The notes under the pieces are model-generated. The model saw only the letters and a list, made by a program, of their open reading frames with translations, searched no databases and was not told the origin of the DNA. A DNA stretch of 10,415 nt from an uncultured Desulfobacca sp. (GTDB lineage: Bacteria; Desulfobacterota; Desulfobaccia; Desulfobaccales; Desulfobaccaceae), in NCBI GenBank assembly GCA_937958145.1, contig CALGOE010000258.1, positions 1 to 10,415 of the forward strand, given 5' to 3'. Numbering within the stretch: the stretch's first letter is position 1; each line of letters begins with the position of its first letter. The position numbers were made by a program, and so were the translations under genes. Positions 1 to 6,618 of this stretch are shown one piece after another.

Positions 1-1135
1 TGCGGGCCCCCCAGGGGCTGGCAAACCATGGCTTGGCTTTCTCTTCATAATGGGGCGCCAGTTCATCCCGCAGCCAGTCCAGCGCCTGCCGCAGCGGTTG
101 CCGCCAGCCCTGGTGCCAGTCCGGATGCAGCCCGGTGCGACAGCCGCAGTCCCCCCGCCAGCGTTCCACGCCATGCACACAGCTCCAGGAGGAATGCTCA
201 TAAATCTCGACCTCCCATTCCGGGGGATGCTTGTCGAGATATTCGCCATAGTTGGTCAGCTTGATGTCTGGCACCATTTTCAGGTAGTCCAGGGCATAGG
301 CCAGGGCCATGTCGCCGTGGCGGTGGTGGTGGCCAAAGGTCTCGCCGTCCAGGGCGATATGGATGAGTTGCGGCCAGGAGCGCTGGCTGGAACGGGCCCC
401 CAGGAGACGGTCCGCCAAGAGTTCCCCCTTGTTCAAAAGCCCCTCAAACGCCACCGCCTTGGAAATGGGGCCGTCATAAAAAAACAGGGCGATGCTCTTC
501 CCCGAGGGCAGACGCTGCAGGTAGGCCCGGGTGGGATCAATGCGCTCACCGCTGACATCGGTCCACTCCCCGCCCGCCAGGGGGCGGATGCGGTGAGCCT
601 GGCGGGGCGCCAGGATGGTGAACTTGATCCCCAGCTCAGCCATGATTTCCAGGGTCGCCAGATCCACTGCGGTCTCCGGCAGCCACATCCCCTCGGGATC
701 CCGCCGGAAGCGGTACTGAAAATCCCGCATCCCCCAGAGCACCTGGGTATATTTATCCCGATCTGTGGCCAACGGCATGATCATATGATTATAACATTGG
801 GCCAGGGCCGAACCATGCCCGCCGTACCGCTCCCGGCTGCGTTCGTCCGCCAACAAGATGTGACGATAGACCTCCGGGGCCTTGTCCTCCAGCCAGGACA
901 ACAGGGTCGGGCCGAAATTAAAACTTATCTGTTCATAATTATTTGGTATTTTAACGATATTGCCATAGCCGTCCAGGATCCGGGAGGCGTAATTGGGAGC
1001 ATAACACTCCGCCGTGATGCGTTCATTCCAATCATGGTAAGGGTAGGCCGAATCCTGGATTTCGATGGCTTCCAGCCAGGGGTTTTCCCGGGGCGGTTGA
1101 TAGAAGTGGCCGTGGATACAGATATAAGTCAGCAT
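1..1135 (-). CDS. GH57 family glycosidase, DUF3536-type (C-terminus cut by window edge)
   Basis: I read 378 codons on the minus strand from an ATG at 1133-1135, open to the left edge. The N-terminus begins MLTYICIHGHFYQPP, the HxHFYQP opening of glycoside hydrolase family 57. WLPE at residues 151-154 fits conserved region 3, making E154 the candidate nucleophile. ALDGETFGHHH fits region 4, making D263 the candidate acid/base. Family knowledge: GH57 retaining enzymes act on alpha-glucans (amylase, 4-alpha-glucanotransferase, branching enzyme). Proteins with this opening usually continue into a DUF3536 region, total about 800 aa, so roughly half is missing; exact specificity is undetermined. 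No signal peptide is seen, so it is probably cytoplasmic. The start is supported by a GGGAGGAG Shine-Dalgarno. The ATG overlaps the treZ stop (ATGCTGA), so translation is probably coupled. The long plus-strand frame over the same DNA is a shadow. Confidence 0.9.
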   Translation of the reverse strand, partial: MLTYICIHGHFYQPPRENPWLEAIEIQDSAYPYHDWNERITAECYAPNYASRILDGYGNIVKIPNNYEQISFNFGPTLLSWLEDKAPEVYRHILLADERSRERYGGHGSALAQCYNHMIMPLATDRDKYTQVLWGMRDFQYRFRRDPEGMWLPETAVDLATLEIMAELGIKFTILAPRQAHRIRPLAGGEWTDVSGERIDPTRAYLQRLPSGKSIALFFYDGPISKAVAFEGLLNKGELLADRLLGARSSQRSWPQLIHIALDGETFGHHHRHGDMALAYALDYLKMVPDIKLTNYGEYLDKHPPEWEVEIYEHSSWSCVHGVERWRGDCGCRTGLHPDWHQGWRQPLRQALDWLRDELAPHYEEKAKPWFASPWGAR

Positions 1136-2973
1136 ACGAGCTCCTCCCGGGCGCAAAAAACCACACAGGTTTGAGCCGGTACCCTCAGGCTGGCGCCTGC
1201 GGACGCTGTGGCCGGAACGGCTGGACCGGGCCCGCCCCACGCCGCCGCGCTGGACTGCAGACGCAACTCCCAAAGGCCCGAGCCAGGCGGCAATGCTACC
1301 TGGGCCGGTTCCCGCTGGAAATTCAGGAGGAGGCAATACTGCCGGCCGTCACCGCGGTAAAGGAGCTGTAACACCTCCGGGCTGCCGGTGATGCTGACCT
1401 CGGGGGAGGAGAACCCCAGATCGACTTCGTCCAGCATTTCCCGGCGCAGCTTGAACAATTCCTGGTAATACCGCCAGAGGGTGTGGTGGGGTTCCTGTGC
1501 CAGTAAGGTCAGGTCAAGCCGGGAGCGCGCCATCGTCTCCGGGTCCTGGGGATCCGGCGCCTCCCCCCGGCAGCCGCAGGCGGCCATAGCCTCCCGTCGG
1601 CCCCGGCGCACCGCCTCAATGAGTTGTGGGTCCCCATGATCCACGAAATACAGAAACGGGGCCGTCTCGCCATACTCTTCGCCCATGAAGCATAAGGGCG
1701 TAAAGGGGGACAGAATCACCGCCGCAGCCGCCAATCGGACCGCCGCCGGAGAAATAAGATGCCCCAGGCGCTCCCCCCAGGGGCGGTTGCCGATCTGATC
1801 ATGGTTCTGACTGAAAGCCACAAAACGGTTCGGCGTCACCGCCCCGGCCGGCGCCCCATGCCGGCGGCGCCGAAAGCGGGAATATTGACCGGTGTAGACA
1901 AACCCCTGGCGATAGACGGTGGCCAGGTGCTCCAGGTCGCCAAAATCCTGATAGTAGCCCCCTTGTTCGCCGGTCAACAGGGCATGCAGGGCGTGGTGGC
2001 AATCCTCCAGCCAATGGGCGTCCAGACCATAACCGCCCAAAGCTTGGGGTCGCAAAAGCTTGCTGTCGTTGTGGTCGCTCTCGGCAATGAGGTAGAGGCG
2101 GCGGCCCAAACGCTCCCCCAACCGGGCCACCGCGGTGGCCAGCTCCGCCAGAAAGGGCTGCGCCGAGAGATCCACAATGGCATGCAGGGCATCCAACCGC
2201 AGGGCGTCGACGTGAAAGTCCTCAAACCAAGAGAGGGCGTTGGCAAGGAAAAATTCCCGCACCTGGTCAGAGTCGGCCTGGTCATAGTTGATGGCCTGAC
2301 CCCAGGGCGTCCGGTATTGGTCAGTACAATACGGACCATATTCCCAGAAGTAGTTGCCCTCGGGACCCAAATGGTTGTAAACCACGTCCAGAATGACGGC
2401 CAACCCCTGTCCGTGGCAGGCGTCGATCAACTGCTGCAGGCCGCCCGGCCCGCCGTAAGCATGGTGCACGGCAAAGGGGTAGACGCCGTCATAGCCCCAG
2501 TTCCGCACGCCGGGGCATGGCGCCACCGGCATCAGTTCCAGGGCGGTGATGCCCAGCTCCCGCAGCCGGGGCAGGTGCGGGATAAGGGACGCAAAGGTCC
2601 CTGCCGGCGTATAAGTGCCCACGTGCAGTTCGTAGATGACATACTCCCGCCACGGCCGGCCGATCCAGGTCGTATCCGTCCAGGGATAGGTCAAATCCAC
2701 GACCTGGGAGGGACCATGGACGCCGTCGGGCTGGCACCGGGAGGCAGGGTCAGGACGCTCCCGGTTGCCATCCAAGCGATAAAAATACCGGCTGCCAGGA
2801 GGAATGTCCGGCCAGGCCCCTTGAAAGTAGTCGCCGTGGCGTGACAGCGGCAGCAGCCGCTCCTGCGGGGCCACCAGATGGACGGCCACAGAGCTGGCCA
2901 AGGGAGCCCAAACCCGGAAAAAACAGCGGTCCCCACCCAAATAGATGGCTCCCAGACGTTTCCTGTGCGCCAT
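1129..2973 (-). CDS. treZ: Malto-oligosyltrehalose trehalohydrolase TreZ
   Basis: A GH13 enzyme (EC 3.2.1.141) that releases free trehalose from the maltooligosyltrehalose made by TreY; cytoplasmic trehalose synthesis from glycogen or maltodextrin. It is 614 aa, a normal family length. Residues about 8-95 form the N-terminal beta-sandwich (FFRVWAP); the (beta/alpha)8 barrel follows from about 110. Visible GH13 motifs: DVVYNH at 196-201, DALRLDALHAI with nucleophile D261, IAESDHND with acid/base E298, and QNHDQIGNRPWGER with transition-state stabiliser D392. The NHDQxGNRxxGER form and AESDxND are typical of TreZ rather than of glycogen branching enzyme. The C-terminal beta domain spans about 510-600. 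The ATG at 2971-2973 has a GGGAGGGG ribosome site. It is the first gene of a two-gene-or-longer transcript, with the GH57 gene overlapping its stop by 7 nt. TreY is not in the window. Confidence 0.95.
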   Translation of the reverse strand: MAHRKRLGAIYLGGDRCFFRVWAPLASSVAVHLVAPQERLLPLSRHGDYFQGAWPDIPPGSRYFYRLDGNRERPDPASRCQPDGVHGPSQVVDLTYPWTDTTWIGRPWREYVIYELHVGTYTPAGTFASLIPHLPRLRELGITALELMPVAPCPGVRNWGYDGVYPFAVHHAYGGPGGLQQLIDACHGQGLAVILDVVYNHLGPEGNYFWEYGPYCTDQYRTPWGQAINYDQADSDQVREFFLANALSWFEDFHVDALRLDALHAIVDLSAQPFLAELATAVARLGERLGRRLYLIAESDHNDSKLLRPQALGGYGLDAHWLEDCHHALHALLTGEQGGYYQDFGDLEHLATVYRQGFVYTGQYSRFRRRRHGAPAGAVTPNRFVAFSQNHDQIGNRPWGERLGHLISPAAVRLAAAAVILSPFTPLCFMGEEYGETAPFLYFVDHGDPQLIEAVRRGRREAMAACGCRGEAPDPQDPETMARSRLDLTLLAQEPHHTLWRYYQELFKLRREMLDEVDLGFSSPEVSITGSPEVLQLLYRGDGRQYCLLLNFQREPAQVALPPGSGLWELRLQSSAAAWGGPGPAVPATASAGASLRVPAQTCVVFCAREELVC

Positions 2974-3320
2974 GCCCCTCCCTTCCCCTGACCAGTCAAC
3001 CTGGGTGCTGCGGCCGAAGATACGATAAATCGGTAAAAAGAAACGGTGGTTAAGAGGTTGCGTCGGAAAGTTAGAAAACCGTGATTCGCAGCCGGATGTG
3101 ATCGCCGCCCCAATGGTGGTCAGGGCATCCTGGCCGGGCGGCAGCCTTCCGGCCCATGAGGTAATCTTTATAATAGCAAATTATTGGCCTTCGGACAACT
3201 TATAGCTGCGCTGCCATGCGGCTTTTGGTTTGCCCTCACAGGTAGGGGATACGGGCACACCATAGGGTTTCCTGCGGCCTCAGCGCCGGACACTTTTTGA
3301 CAAGCTTGTTCGCCCCCGGC
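2974..3320. other. Gene-free stretch between nagZ and treZ
   Basis: This 347-bp gap holds no ORF with recognisable protein character. It contains the treZ promoter candidate on the minus strand (3170-3198), leaving a leader of about 190 nt before the treZ start. A short perfect palindrome, ACAAGCTTGT, lies just past the nagZ stop near 3301-3310. It has no T-tract on its 3' side in the nagZ direction, so I do not call it a terminator. No riboswitch is recognised. Confidence 0.6.
3170..3198 (-). promoter_or_regulatory. Sigma-70-type extended -10 promoter, probably for treZ
   Basis: Read on the minus strand: -35 TTGTCC (3193-3198, 4 of 6 to TTGACA), a 17-bp spacer, then -10 TATTAT (3170-3175, 5 of 6), preceded by TGC, the extended -10 TGn element. 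Predicted transcription start is near 3163, about 190 nt upstream of the treZ ATG. Spacing and both elements are good, in an AT-rich patch in otherwise GC-rich DNA. It implies that treZ-GH57 is transcribed independently of nagZ. Confidence 0.5.
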
Positions 3321-4307
3321 TCAGGGTCGGGCCCGTTGCCCGGTCCAGAAAAGCTGTTTCTGGACCAGGATCCGGTGACGGCTGCGCCGCAGTCCCTCCC
3401 TCAGGGCAGGGTCCCGGGACAGGGCCGTCAGGGCTTCCTCAACATGGTGGGCGTGCTCACAGATCAACAAAACATCGTGACCGGCCGCGGCGGCCAGCGT
3501 CGCCGCCGCGGCCACCGGGTAATGATTGCGAATCGCCCCCATCTCCCGATCATCGGTAAAAGCCAACCCGCTGAATCCCAGGCGTTGCCGCAGGACCTGG
3601 CTGACCGCGGTGGGCGACAACGACGCCGGCCGCTCGTCCCACTCGGGAACCACCACATGGGCCACCATGACGCCGGGCACCCCGGCGGCAACGGCCTCCT
3701 GAAAGGGCCACAGGTCACGCCGCCGTTCCTCCTCACCGCCCGCGGCCACGGGCAGATCCAGATGGGAGTCCAGACGCGTGGCGCCCAGACCGGGAAAATG
3801 CTTGGCCACCGGCAGGACCCCGCCGGCCAGATATCCCTCTATGGCCGCCAAGCCAAAGGCCGCCACCTGCTGCGGCTCCGAACTGTAGGCCCGCTCCCAC
3901 AAGGGGCAGTCCTGGGTCCGCGGCACATCCAGGACCGGGGCCAGATTGATGGTGATCCCCAGGGCGCGCAGGGCTGCCCCCACTTCCCGGGCCGCCAGCC
4001 GCACTGCCGCCGGATCGCCGGCCGCGCCGAACTGTCGGGCCGCAGGCATTTCCGGGAAAGGGCGGCGGAGGCGCTGCACCGGACCGCCCTCCTGATCCAC
4101 CGCCACCCACAGGGGCAAACCGCTGGCCGCCACCGCCGCCTCCTGGCAGGCCCGCACCAGGGCCGCCACCTGTTCGGGCGCAATGATATTGCGTCGGAAC
4201 AGGATGATACCCCCCACCTGCAGGTCCTGGATAAGCCAACGGGCCGTTGCCTCCATCTCCGGACCGGGCAGGCCTACCATAAAGAGCTGTCCCCAGCGGG
4301 TTTCCAT
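3321..4307 (-). CDS. nagZ: Beta-N-acetylhexosaminidase NagZ (GH3)
   Basis: Removes N-acetylglucosamine from anhydro-muropeptides during cell-wall recycling (EC 3.2.1.52). It is 328 aa with a single GH3 barrel, the length of Gram-negative NagZ. Motifs in order: VAVDQEGGPVQRL (68-80), FPEMPAA, NLAPVLDV (121-128), KHFPGLGATRLDSH (169-182) carrying the D180/H182 catalytic dyad of the NagZ subgroup, VAHVVVP, and LAFTDDREMGAI with nucleophile D252. Two differences from the common consensus are visible: KHFPGLGAT for KHFPGHGDT, and TDDREM for SDDLxM. All catalytic residues remain. No signal peptide or lipobox is seen, so it should be cytoplasmic. The start at 4305-4307 follows a strong AGGAGGAG site. 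Neighbours on the same strand are separated by gaps over 300 bp, so it is probably its own transcription unit. Confidence 0.93.
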   Translation of the reverse strand: METRWGQLFMVGLPGPEMEATARWLIQDLQVGGIILFRRNIIAPEQVAALVRACQEAAVAASGLPLWVAVDQEGGPVQRLRRPFPEMPAARQFGAAGDPAAVRLAAREVGAALRALGITINLAPVLDVPRTQDCPLWERAYSSEPQQVAAFGLAAIEGYLAGGVLPVAKHFPGLGATRLDSHLDLPVAAGGEEERRRDLWPFQEAVAAGVPGVMVAHVVVPEWDERPASLSPTAVSQVLRQRLGFSGLAFTDDREMGAIRNHYPVAAAATLAAAAGHDVLLICEHAHHVEEALTALSRDPALREGLRRSRHRILVQKQLFWTGQRARP

Positions 4308-4381
4308 TCCTTCTCCTCCTCGAGGTTGCGGGGTTATGCCTCCTGGCCAGCAAATGCCTTAGGCACAACTTCAGAATGATC

Positions 4382-4417
4382 TTGCAAATCCCCCGCCCTG
4401 GTCTAAGGGTGGGGGCA
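4382..4417. repeat. Imperfect GC-rich hairpin repeat (CCCCC...GGGGG)
   Basis: CCCCCGCCCT is followed by a 6-nt loop (ggtcta) and AGGGTGGGGG. The 10-bp arms differ only at one position, which would be a G-T pair on one strand. No T-tract adjoins it. It resembles dispersed intergenic repeats of the CCCxCCCTxxxxxAGGGxGGG type known from many environmental bacterial genomes; copy number cannot be judged from one window. Confidence 0.5.
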
Positions 4418-4446
4418 AAGCGCTCACTTCCGGCCTCTGCTTCAGT

Positions 4447-4493
4447 AGCACAGGCTTTCCAGCCTGTGCGCCAAGAAACAGGCTGGAATGCAG
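4447..4493. repeat. REP-like palindrome (GCACAGGCT/AGCCTGTGC) with a partial third copy
   Basis: A perfect palindrome of 9-bp arms, GCACAGGCT and AGCCTGTGC, separated by TTCC, is followed closely by an additional diverged half, ACAGGCTGGAATGC. The motif CACAGGCTTTCCAGCCTGTG is one I recognise as a high-copy intergenic repeat in several GC-rich bacteria. Repeats of this style can be mobilised by REP-associated (RAYT, Y1) transposases, but none is encoded here. No tail T-tract is present, so it is not a standard terminator. Confidence 0.6.
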
Positions 4494-4538
4494 TTTTGGA
4501 CATTCCTCACAAGAGTGAAATCTTGCGTGACGCCAAAA

Positions 4539-4563
4539 GCCTGCGGTGGGGGAGAAAGCAGGC
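4539..4563. repeat. Third inverted repeat GCCTGC/GCAGGC
   Basis: Arms GCCTGC (4539-4544) and GCAGGC (4558-4563) enclose a 13-nt purine-rich loop. It is a short repeat, supported mainly by lying in the same mosaic as the two stronger palindromes. Confidence 0.35.
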
Positions 4564-4613
4564 GCCGTCGCCCCCTGGGCCCCCTCTCCTGCAAGCACTT
4601 TTTCAACAACCTA

Positions 4614-4988
4614 TCAGAGTAACTTCTCTTTGACCAAATACTCCATGGCCCGTTGGGCATAGGTGGTCATGATGGTGAGCATCCAGGTCAGGTTTGTCTG
4701 GATGTCGGCCAATTGCCCTTCGGCCACCAAACCCCGCAGCCCGGTGAAAACCGTTTTCAGCCGGACCATCTCTGACTCACTGATAATGGACTGGCACAGG
4801 GTGATATCTTGATCCAGGGCCCGCAAATATTCCATAAACAGGCGGCGGGCGCCCAATTCTTCGGCGCCGGTCAGCTCCCGGAGATTCTGCAGCAAGGCGG
4901 ACGCCACCTGCAGTTCGGCCTTCATGCGATCGGCCAGATGAAACCCCAGAATTGCCTCCCGCGTGCTGGCGGGAAAAACTTTTTCCAT
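4614..4988 (-). CDS. Unrecognised 124-aa helical protein
   Basis: I do not recognise a family. The start is placed at the ATG at 4986-4988 (MEKVFPASTREAI) because AAGGAG lies 6 nt upstream; a longer frame to 5051 has no such site. The product is 124 aa, with no signal peptide and no Cys-pair, nucleotide-binding or HTH motif. Composition suggests three or four amphipathic helices, with heptad-like hydrophobics in the stretches around residues 17-40, 48-75 and 82-122. The C-terminal half (TWMLTIMTTYAQRAMEYLVKE) is hydrophobic but interrupted by charges, more like a helical-bundle core than a membrane span. It follows the purine nucleoside phosphorylase by 78 bp on the same strand and could be co-transcribed with it. 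Codon use resembles the neighbours, and the good ribosome site argues it is real. Confidence 0.75.
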   Translation of the reverse strand: MEKVFPASTREAILGFHLADRMKAELQVASALLQNLRELTGAEELGARRLFMEYLRALDQDITLCQSIISESEMVRLKTVFTGLRGLVAEGQLADIQTNLTWMLTIMTTYAQRAMEYLVKEKLL

Positions 4989-5066
4989 ACGGTTCTCCTT
5001 GTTGTCGGCGCCAACCCAACGGGGGCGGCCCCGCAGTTTTAAACCGGTCACAGCAGCCCTGGCCGA

Positions 5067-5906
5067 TCAGAGGTCGGCAGGCAGATTCGCCACCACTCCC
5101 CGGAGCAGGCGGGCCAACGACTCTTCGGCCTGCTGCACCACCGCCAGGATCTCTTCGATGGCCACGGGCTGCATGGCGTCAGGGAGATTGACATTGCTGA
5201 TCACCGAAATACCCAACAGCCGCAGGCCGGCATGGACCGCCACGATGGCCTCCCCTACGGTGGACATACCCACCGCATCAGCCCCCAACAGGCGCAGCAT
5301 CCTGGTTTCCGCCGGCGTCTCCAGGCTGGGTCCCCGCACCCCCACATACACCCCCTCCTGGAGCCGCAAACCGGCCTGCAGGGCTGTCGCCACGGCCAGA
5401 TCAGCCAAGTCCCGGTCATAAACCCGGCTCATATCCGGAAACCTGGGCCCCCAGGCCTCGAGATTGGGTCCCACCAGGGGGTTGTCCCCCAGCAGGTTGA
5501 TCTGATCCCGAATGAGCATCAGGTCGCCCGCCCGGAAGGTGGGACGCAAACCGCCGGCAGCATTGGTCAGGATAAGGGTTTTGATCCCCAGGGCGGCCAC
5601 CAGCCGCACCGGAAAGGTTACCTGGCGCAGGCTGTAGCCCTCGTAGGCATGAAAACGTCCCTGAAAGAGGAGCACCGGTTGGCCGGCCAGAGTGCCGAGC
5701 CGCAATTGCCCGGCATGACCGGGAGCAGAAGTTTGGGGGAAGTGAGGAATAGTCTGATACGGCAGAACGGCCGCACCCTCCACCTGGGCCGCCAGACCGC
5801 CGGCCCCCGTGCCCAAAACAATGGCGGCCCGAGGCCGCGGCCCCATGCGGGCCGCAACGAAGGCCGCGGCCTCGGCTACCTGCTGCTCATATGTGTGTAT
5901 GTCCAT
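5067..5906 (-). CDS. Purine nucleoside phosphorylase, inosine/guanosine type
   Basis: Phosphorolysis of purine nucleosides to base plus (deoxy)ribose-1-phosphate (EC 2.4.2.1), cytoplasmic purine salvage; the trimeric PNP/MTAP family. It is 279 aa, a normal length. Visible motifs, conveniently near human PNP numbering: GTGAGG at 32-37 (phosphate loop, T33 where Ser is usual), GHAGQLRLG, QGRFHAYEGYS with R84/H86/Y88, LTNAAGG (113-119), GPRFPDMS, GPSLETPAE with purine-binding E200, GADAVGMSTVGEAIVA, and SNVN with N238. N rather than D at that position points to 6-oxopurines (inosine/guanosine) over methylthioadenosine, so punA/deoD-like rather than mtnP. The start at 5904-5906 has a modest GAGGGCGATAGG ribosome site. 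It diverges from the DUF134-purM pair and lies upstream of the 124-aa gene. Confidence 0.93.
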   Translation of the reverse strand: MDIHTYEQQVAEAAAFVAARMGPRPRAAIVLGTGAGGLAAQVEGAAVLPYQTIPHFPQTSAPGHAGQLRLGTLAGQPVLLFQGRFHAYEGYSLRQVTFPVRLVAALGIKTLILTNAAGGLRPTFRAGDLMLIRDQINLLGDNPLVGPNLEAWGPRFPDMSRVYDRDLADLAVATALQAGLRLQEGVYVGVRGPSLETPAETRMLRLLGADAVGMSTVGEAIVAVHAGLRLLGISVISNVNLPDAMQPVAIEEILAVVQQAEESLARLLRGVVANLPADL

Positions 5907-6110
5907 AACCTATCGCCCTCAGCACGGTACTCCCATTTCTCTGCGGCGTCCCCGGATATGCGGGGCGAGCGCCCCCCCGGATTGCACCGCTTGGGTCAGA
6001 GTCCCGAAGAAATCTTGCCTGTCCCGCCGCCAGAGAAATAGTATTAGATATTTATCAAAAATTATGGTATTTTTAAAAATCAAAATAGCGCAAGGGGTTA
6101 TTTTCTTTTC
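5907..6110. promoter_or_regulatory. AT-rich divergent promoter region between PNP and DUF134 genes
   Basis: The right half (about 6036-6110) is strikingly AT-rich against the GC-rich surroundings. On the plus strand TAGATA (6045-6050), 17 bp, then TATTTT (6068-6073) preceded by TGG gives a weak extended -10 candidate for the DUF134 gene. A perfect 12-bp palindrome ATTTTTAAAAAT (6069-6080) overlaps that -10 and the likely start point, where an operator would sit. I found no equally good promoter for the phosphorylase on the minus strand. The ribosome site of the DUF134 gene, AAGGGG, is 13 nt before its ATG, slightly distant. Confidence 0.35.
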
Positions 6111-6536
6111 ATGGCGCGTCCGCGAAAATGCCGCTGGGTTGCCTCCGAGCCGGGGGTTACCTTCTTCAAGCCGCAGGGCATACCCATGCGGGGCTTGGAA
6201 CAGGTTGTCATCAGTGTAGATGAACTGGAAGCTTTACGACTGTCCGATTATGTGGGCCTGAACCAGGAAGACGTGGCCCAGGAGATGAACGTCTCCCGGC
6301 CCACGGTCACCCGGATGCTGGCCAAGGCCCATAAGGCCGTGGCCGAGGCCTTGGTATATGGGAAAGCCATCAAGATCGAAGGGGGAGATTATCTGGTGGC
6401 CCACCCCCGTTTCGTCTGCCAGCAGTGCCAACATACCTGGGACGAACCAACCGACGCGACGACAACCACCCGCACCTGCCCGCAATGCCATAGTTCTGCT
6501 ATCCGACGCCATTTTCGCTCACGTGCCGAATTTTAA
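6111..6536 (+). CDS. DUF134 (UPF0251) HTH regulator with C-terminal zinc ribbon
   Basis: A 141-aa probable DNA-binding protein. The opening MARPRKCRWV matches the MxRPRKCR signature of DUF134/UPF0251, which fixes the start despite a distant ribosome site. ISVDELEALRLSDYVGLNQEDVAQEMNVSRPTVTRMLAKAHK-like residues (34-75) form the sigma-70 region-4-like helix-turn-helix, followed by the family's GKAIKIEGGDY (84-94). After that comes a separate zinc-ribbon-like tail with C103-x2-C106 and C123-x2-C126. The function of the family is unproven; some members are found near or fused to metal-cofactor (NifX/NifB-like) proteins. Here it lies 82 bp upstream of purM on the same strand, probably co-transcribed. 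A role in purine or metal-responsive control is inference only. Confidence 0.9.
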   Translation: MARPRKCRWVASEPGVTFFKPQGIPMRGLEQVVISVDELEALRLSDYVGLNQEDVAQEMNVSRPTVTRMLAKAHKAVAEALVYGKAIKIEGGDYLVAHPRFVCQQCQHTWDEPTDATTTTRTCPQCHSSAIRRHFRSRAEF

Positions 6537-6537
6537 T

Positions 6538-6573
6538 GCCGCGGCAGGGGGTTGCACCTGACCTGGCCGCGGC
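6538..6573 (+). other. Strong GC hairpin between DUF134 gene and purM
   Basis: GCCGCGGCAGG (6538-6548) pairs with CCTGGCCGCGGC (6562-6573), 11 bp with one bulged base, closing a 13-nt loop. It begins 2 nt after the DUF134 stop codon. No T-tract follows on either strand, so it does not look like an intrinsic terminator. The purM ribosome site (GGGGGGAAG near 6602-6611) lies outside it. It could stabilise the upstream mRNA end, act as a weak attenuator, or be incidental in GC-rich DNA. Confidence 0.4.
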
Positions 6574-6618
6574 CCAACCCCATGCACCGGCGTTGATTAC
6601 CAGGGGGGAAGACTCAAC

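Larger units (their letters stand above)
4308..4613. other. Gene-free stretch made largely of palindromic repeats
   Basis: The 306 bp between the 124-aa gene and nagZ carry at least three hairpin-forming units, annotated separately. The few short frames here (for example translations giving AQAFQPV on plus or LESLCY on minus) look like the spurious ORFs that dispersed repeats generate, not genes. The nagZ ribosome site lies at its left end (4311-4320). No clear T-tract terminator was seen. Confidence 0.6.

Noticed and set aside
50..1174. A 374-aa plus-strand frame opposite the GH57 gene
   Set aside because: The minus strand encodes clear GH57 motifs over the same DNA; the plus frame is a GC-driven shadow with no family features.
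1759..2844. A 361-aa plus-strand frame opposite treZ
   Set aside because: It lies antisense to an intact treZ with all GH13 catalytic motifs; it has no motif of its own.
3169..3174. A perfect TATAAT on the plus strand
   Set aside because: No -35 lies 16-18 bp upstream and no plus-strand gene follows; it overlaps the better minus-strand treZ promoter.
3205..3260. GGGCAAACC on the minus strand, reminiscent of the cyclic-di-GMP-I (GEMM) riboswitch core
   Set aside because: The downstream GGGACGCAAAGC-type core and tetraloop-receptor layout are not there, and the segment lies upstream of the predicted treZ promoter.
3297..3312. ACAAGCTTGT palindrome with adjacent TTTTT, considered as a nagZ terminator
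   Set aside because: In the nagZ direction the stem is followed by A residues, not T, so it lacks the U-tract of an intrinsic terminator.
3297..4379. A 360-aa plus-strand frame and several minus frames over nagZ
   Set aside because: Shadows of nagZ; translations are Gly/Arg/Pro-rich and featureless.
4376..4660. Short frames giving AQAFQPV (plus) and ACFLAHRLESLCY (minus)
   Set aside because: They are translations of the palindromic repeat units, a known source of spurious ORFs.
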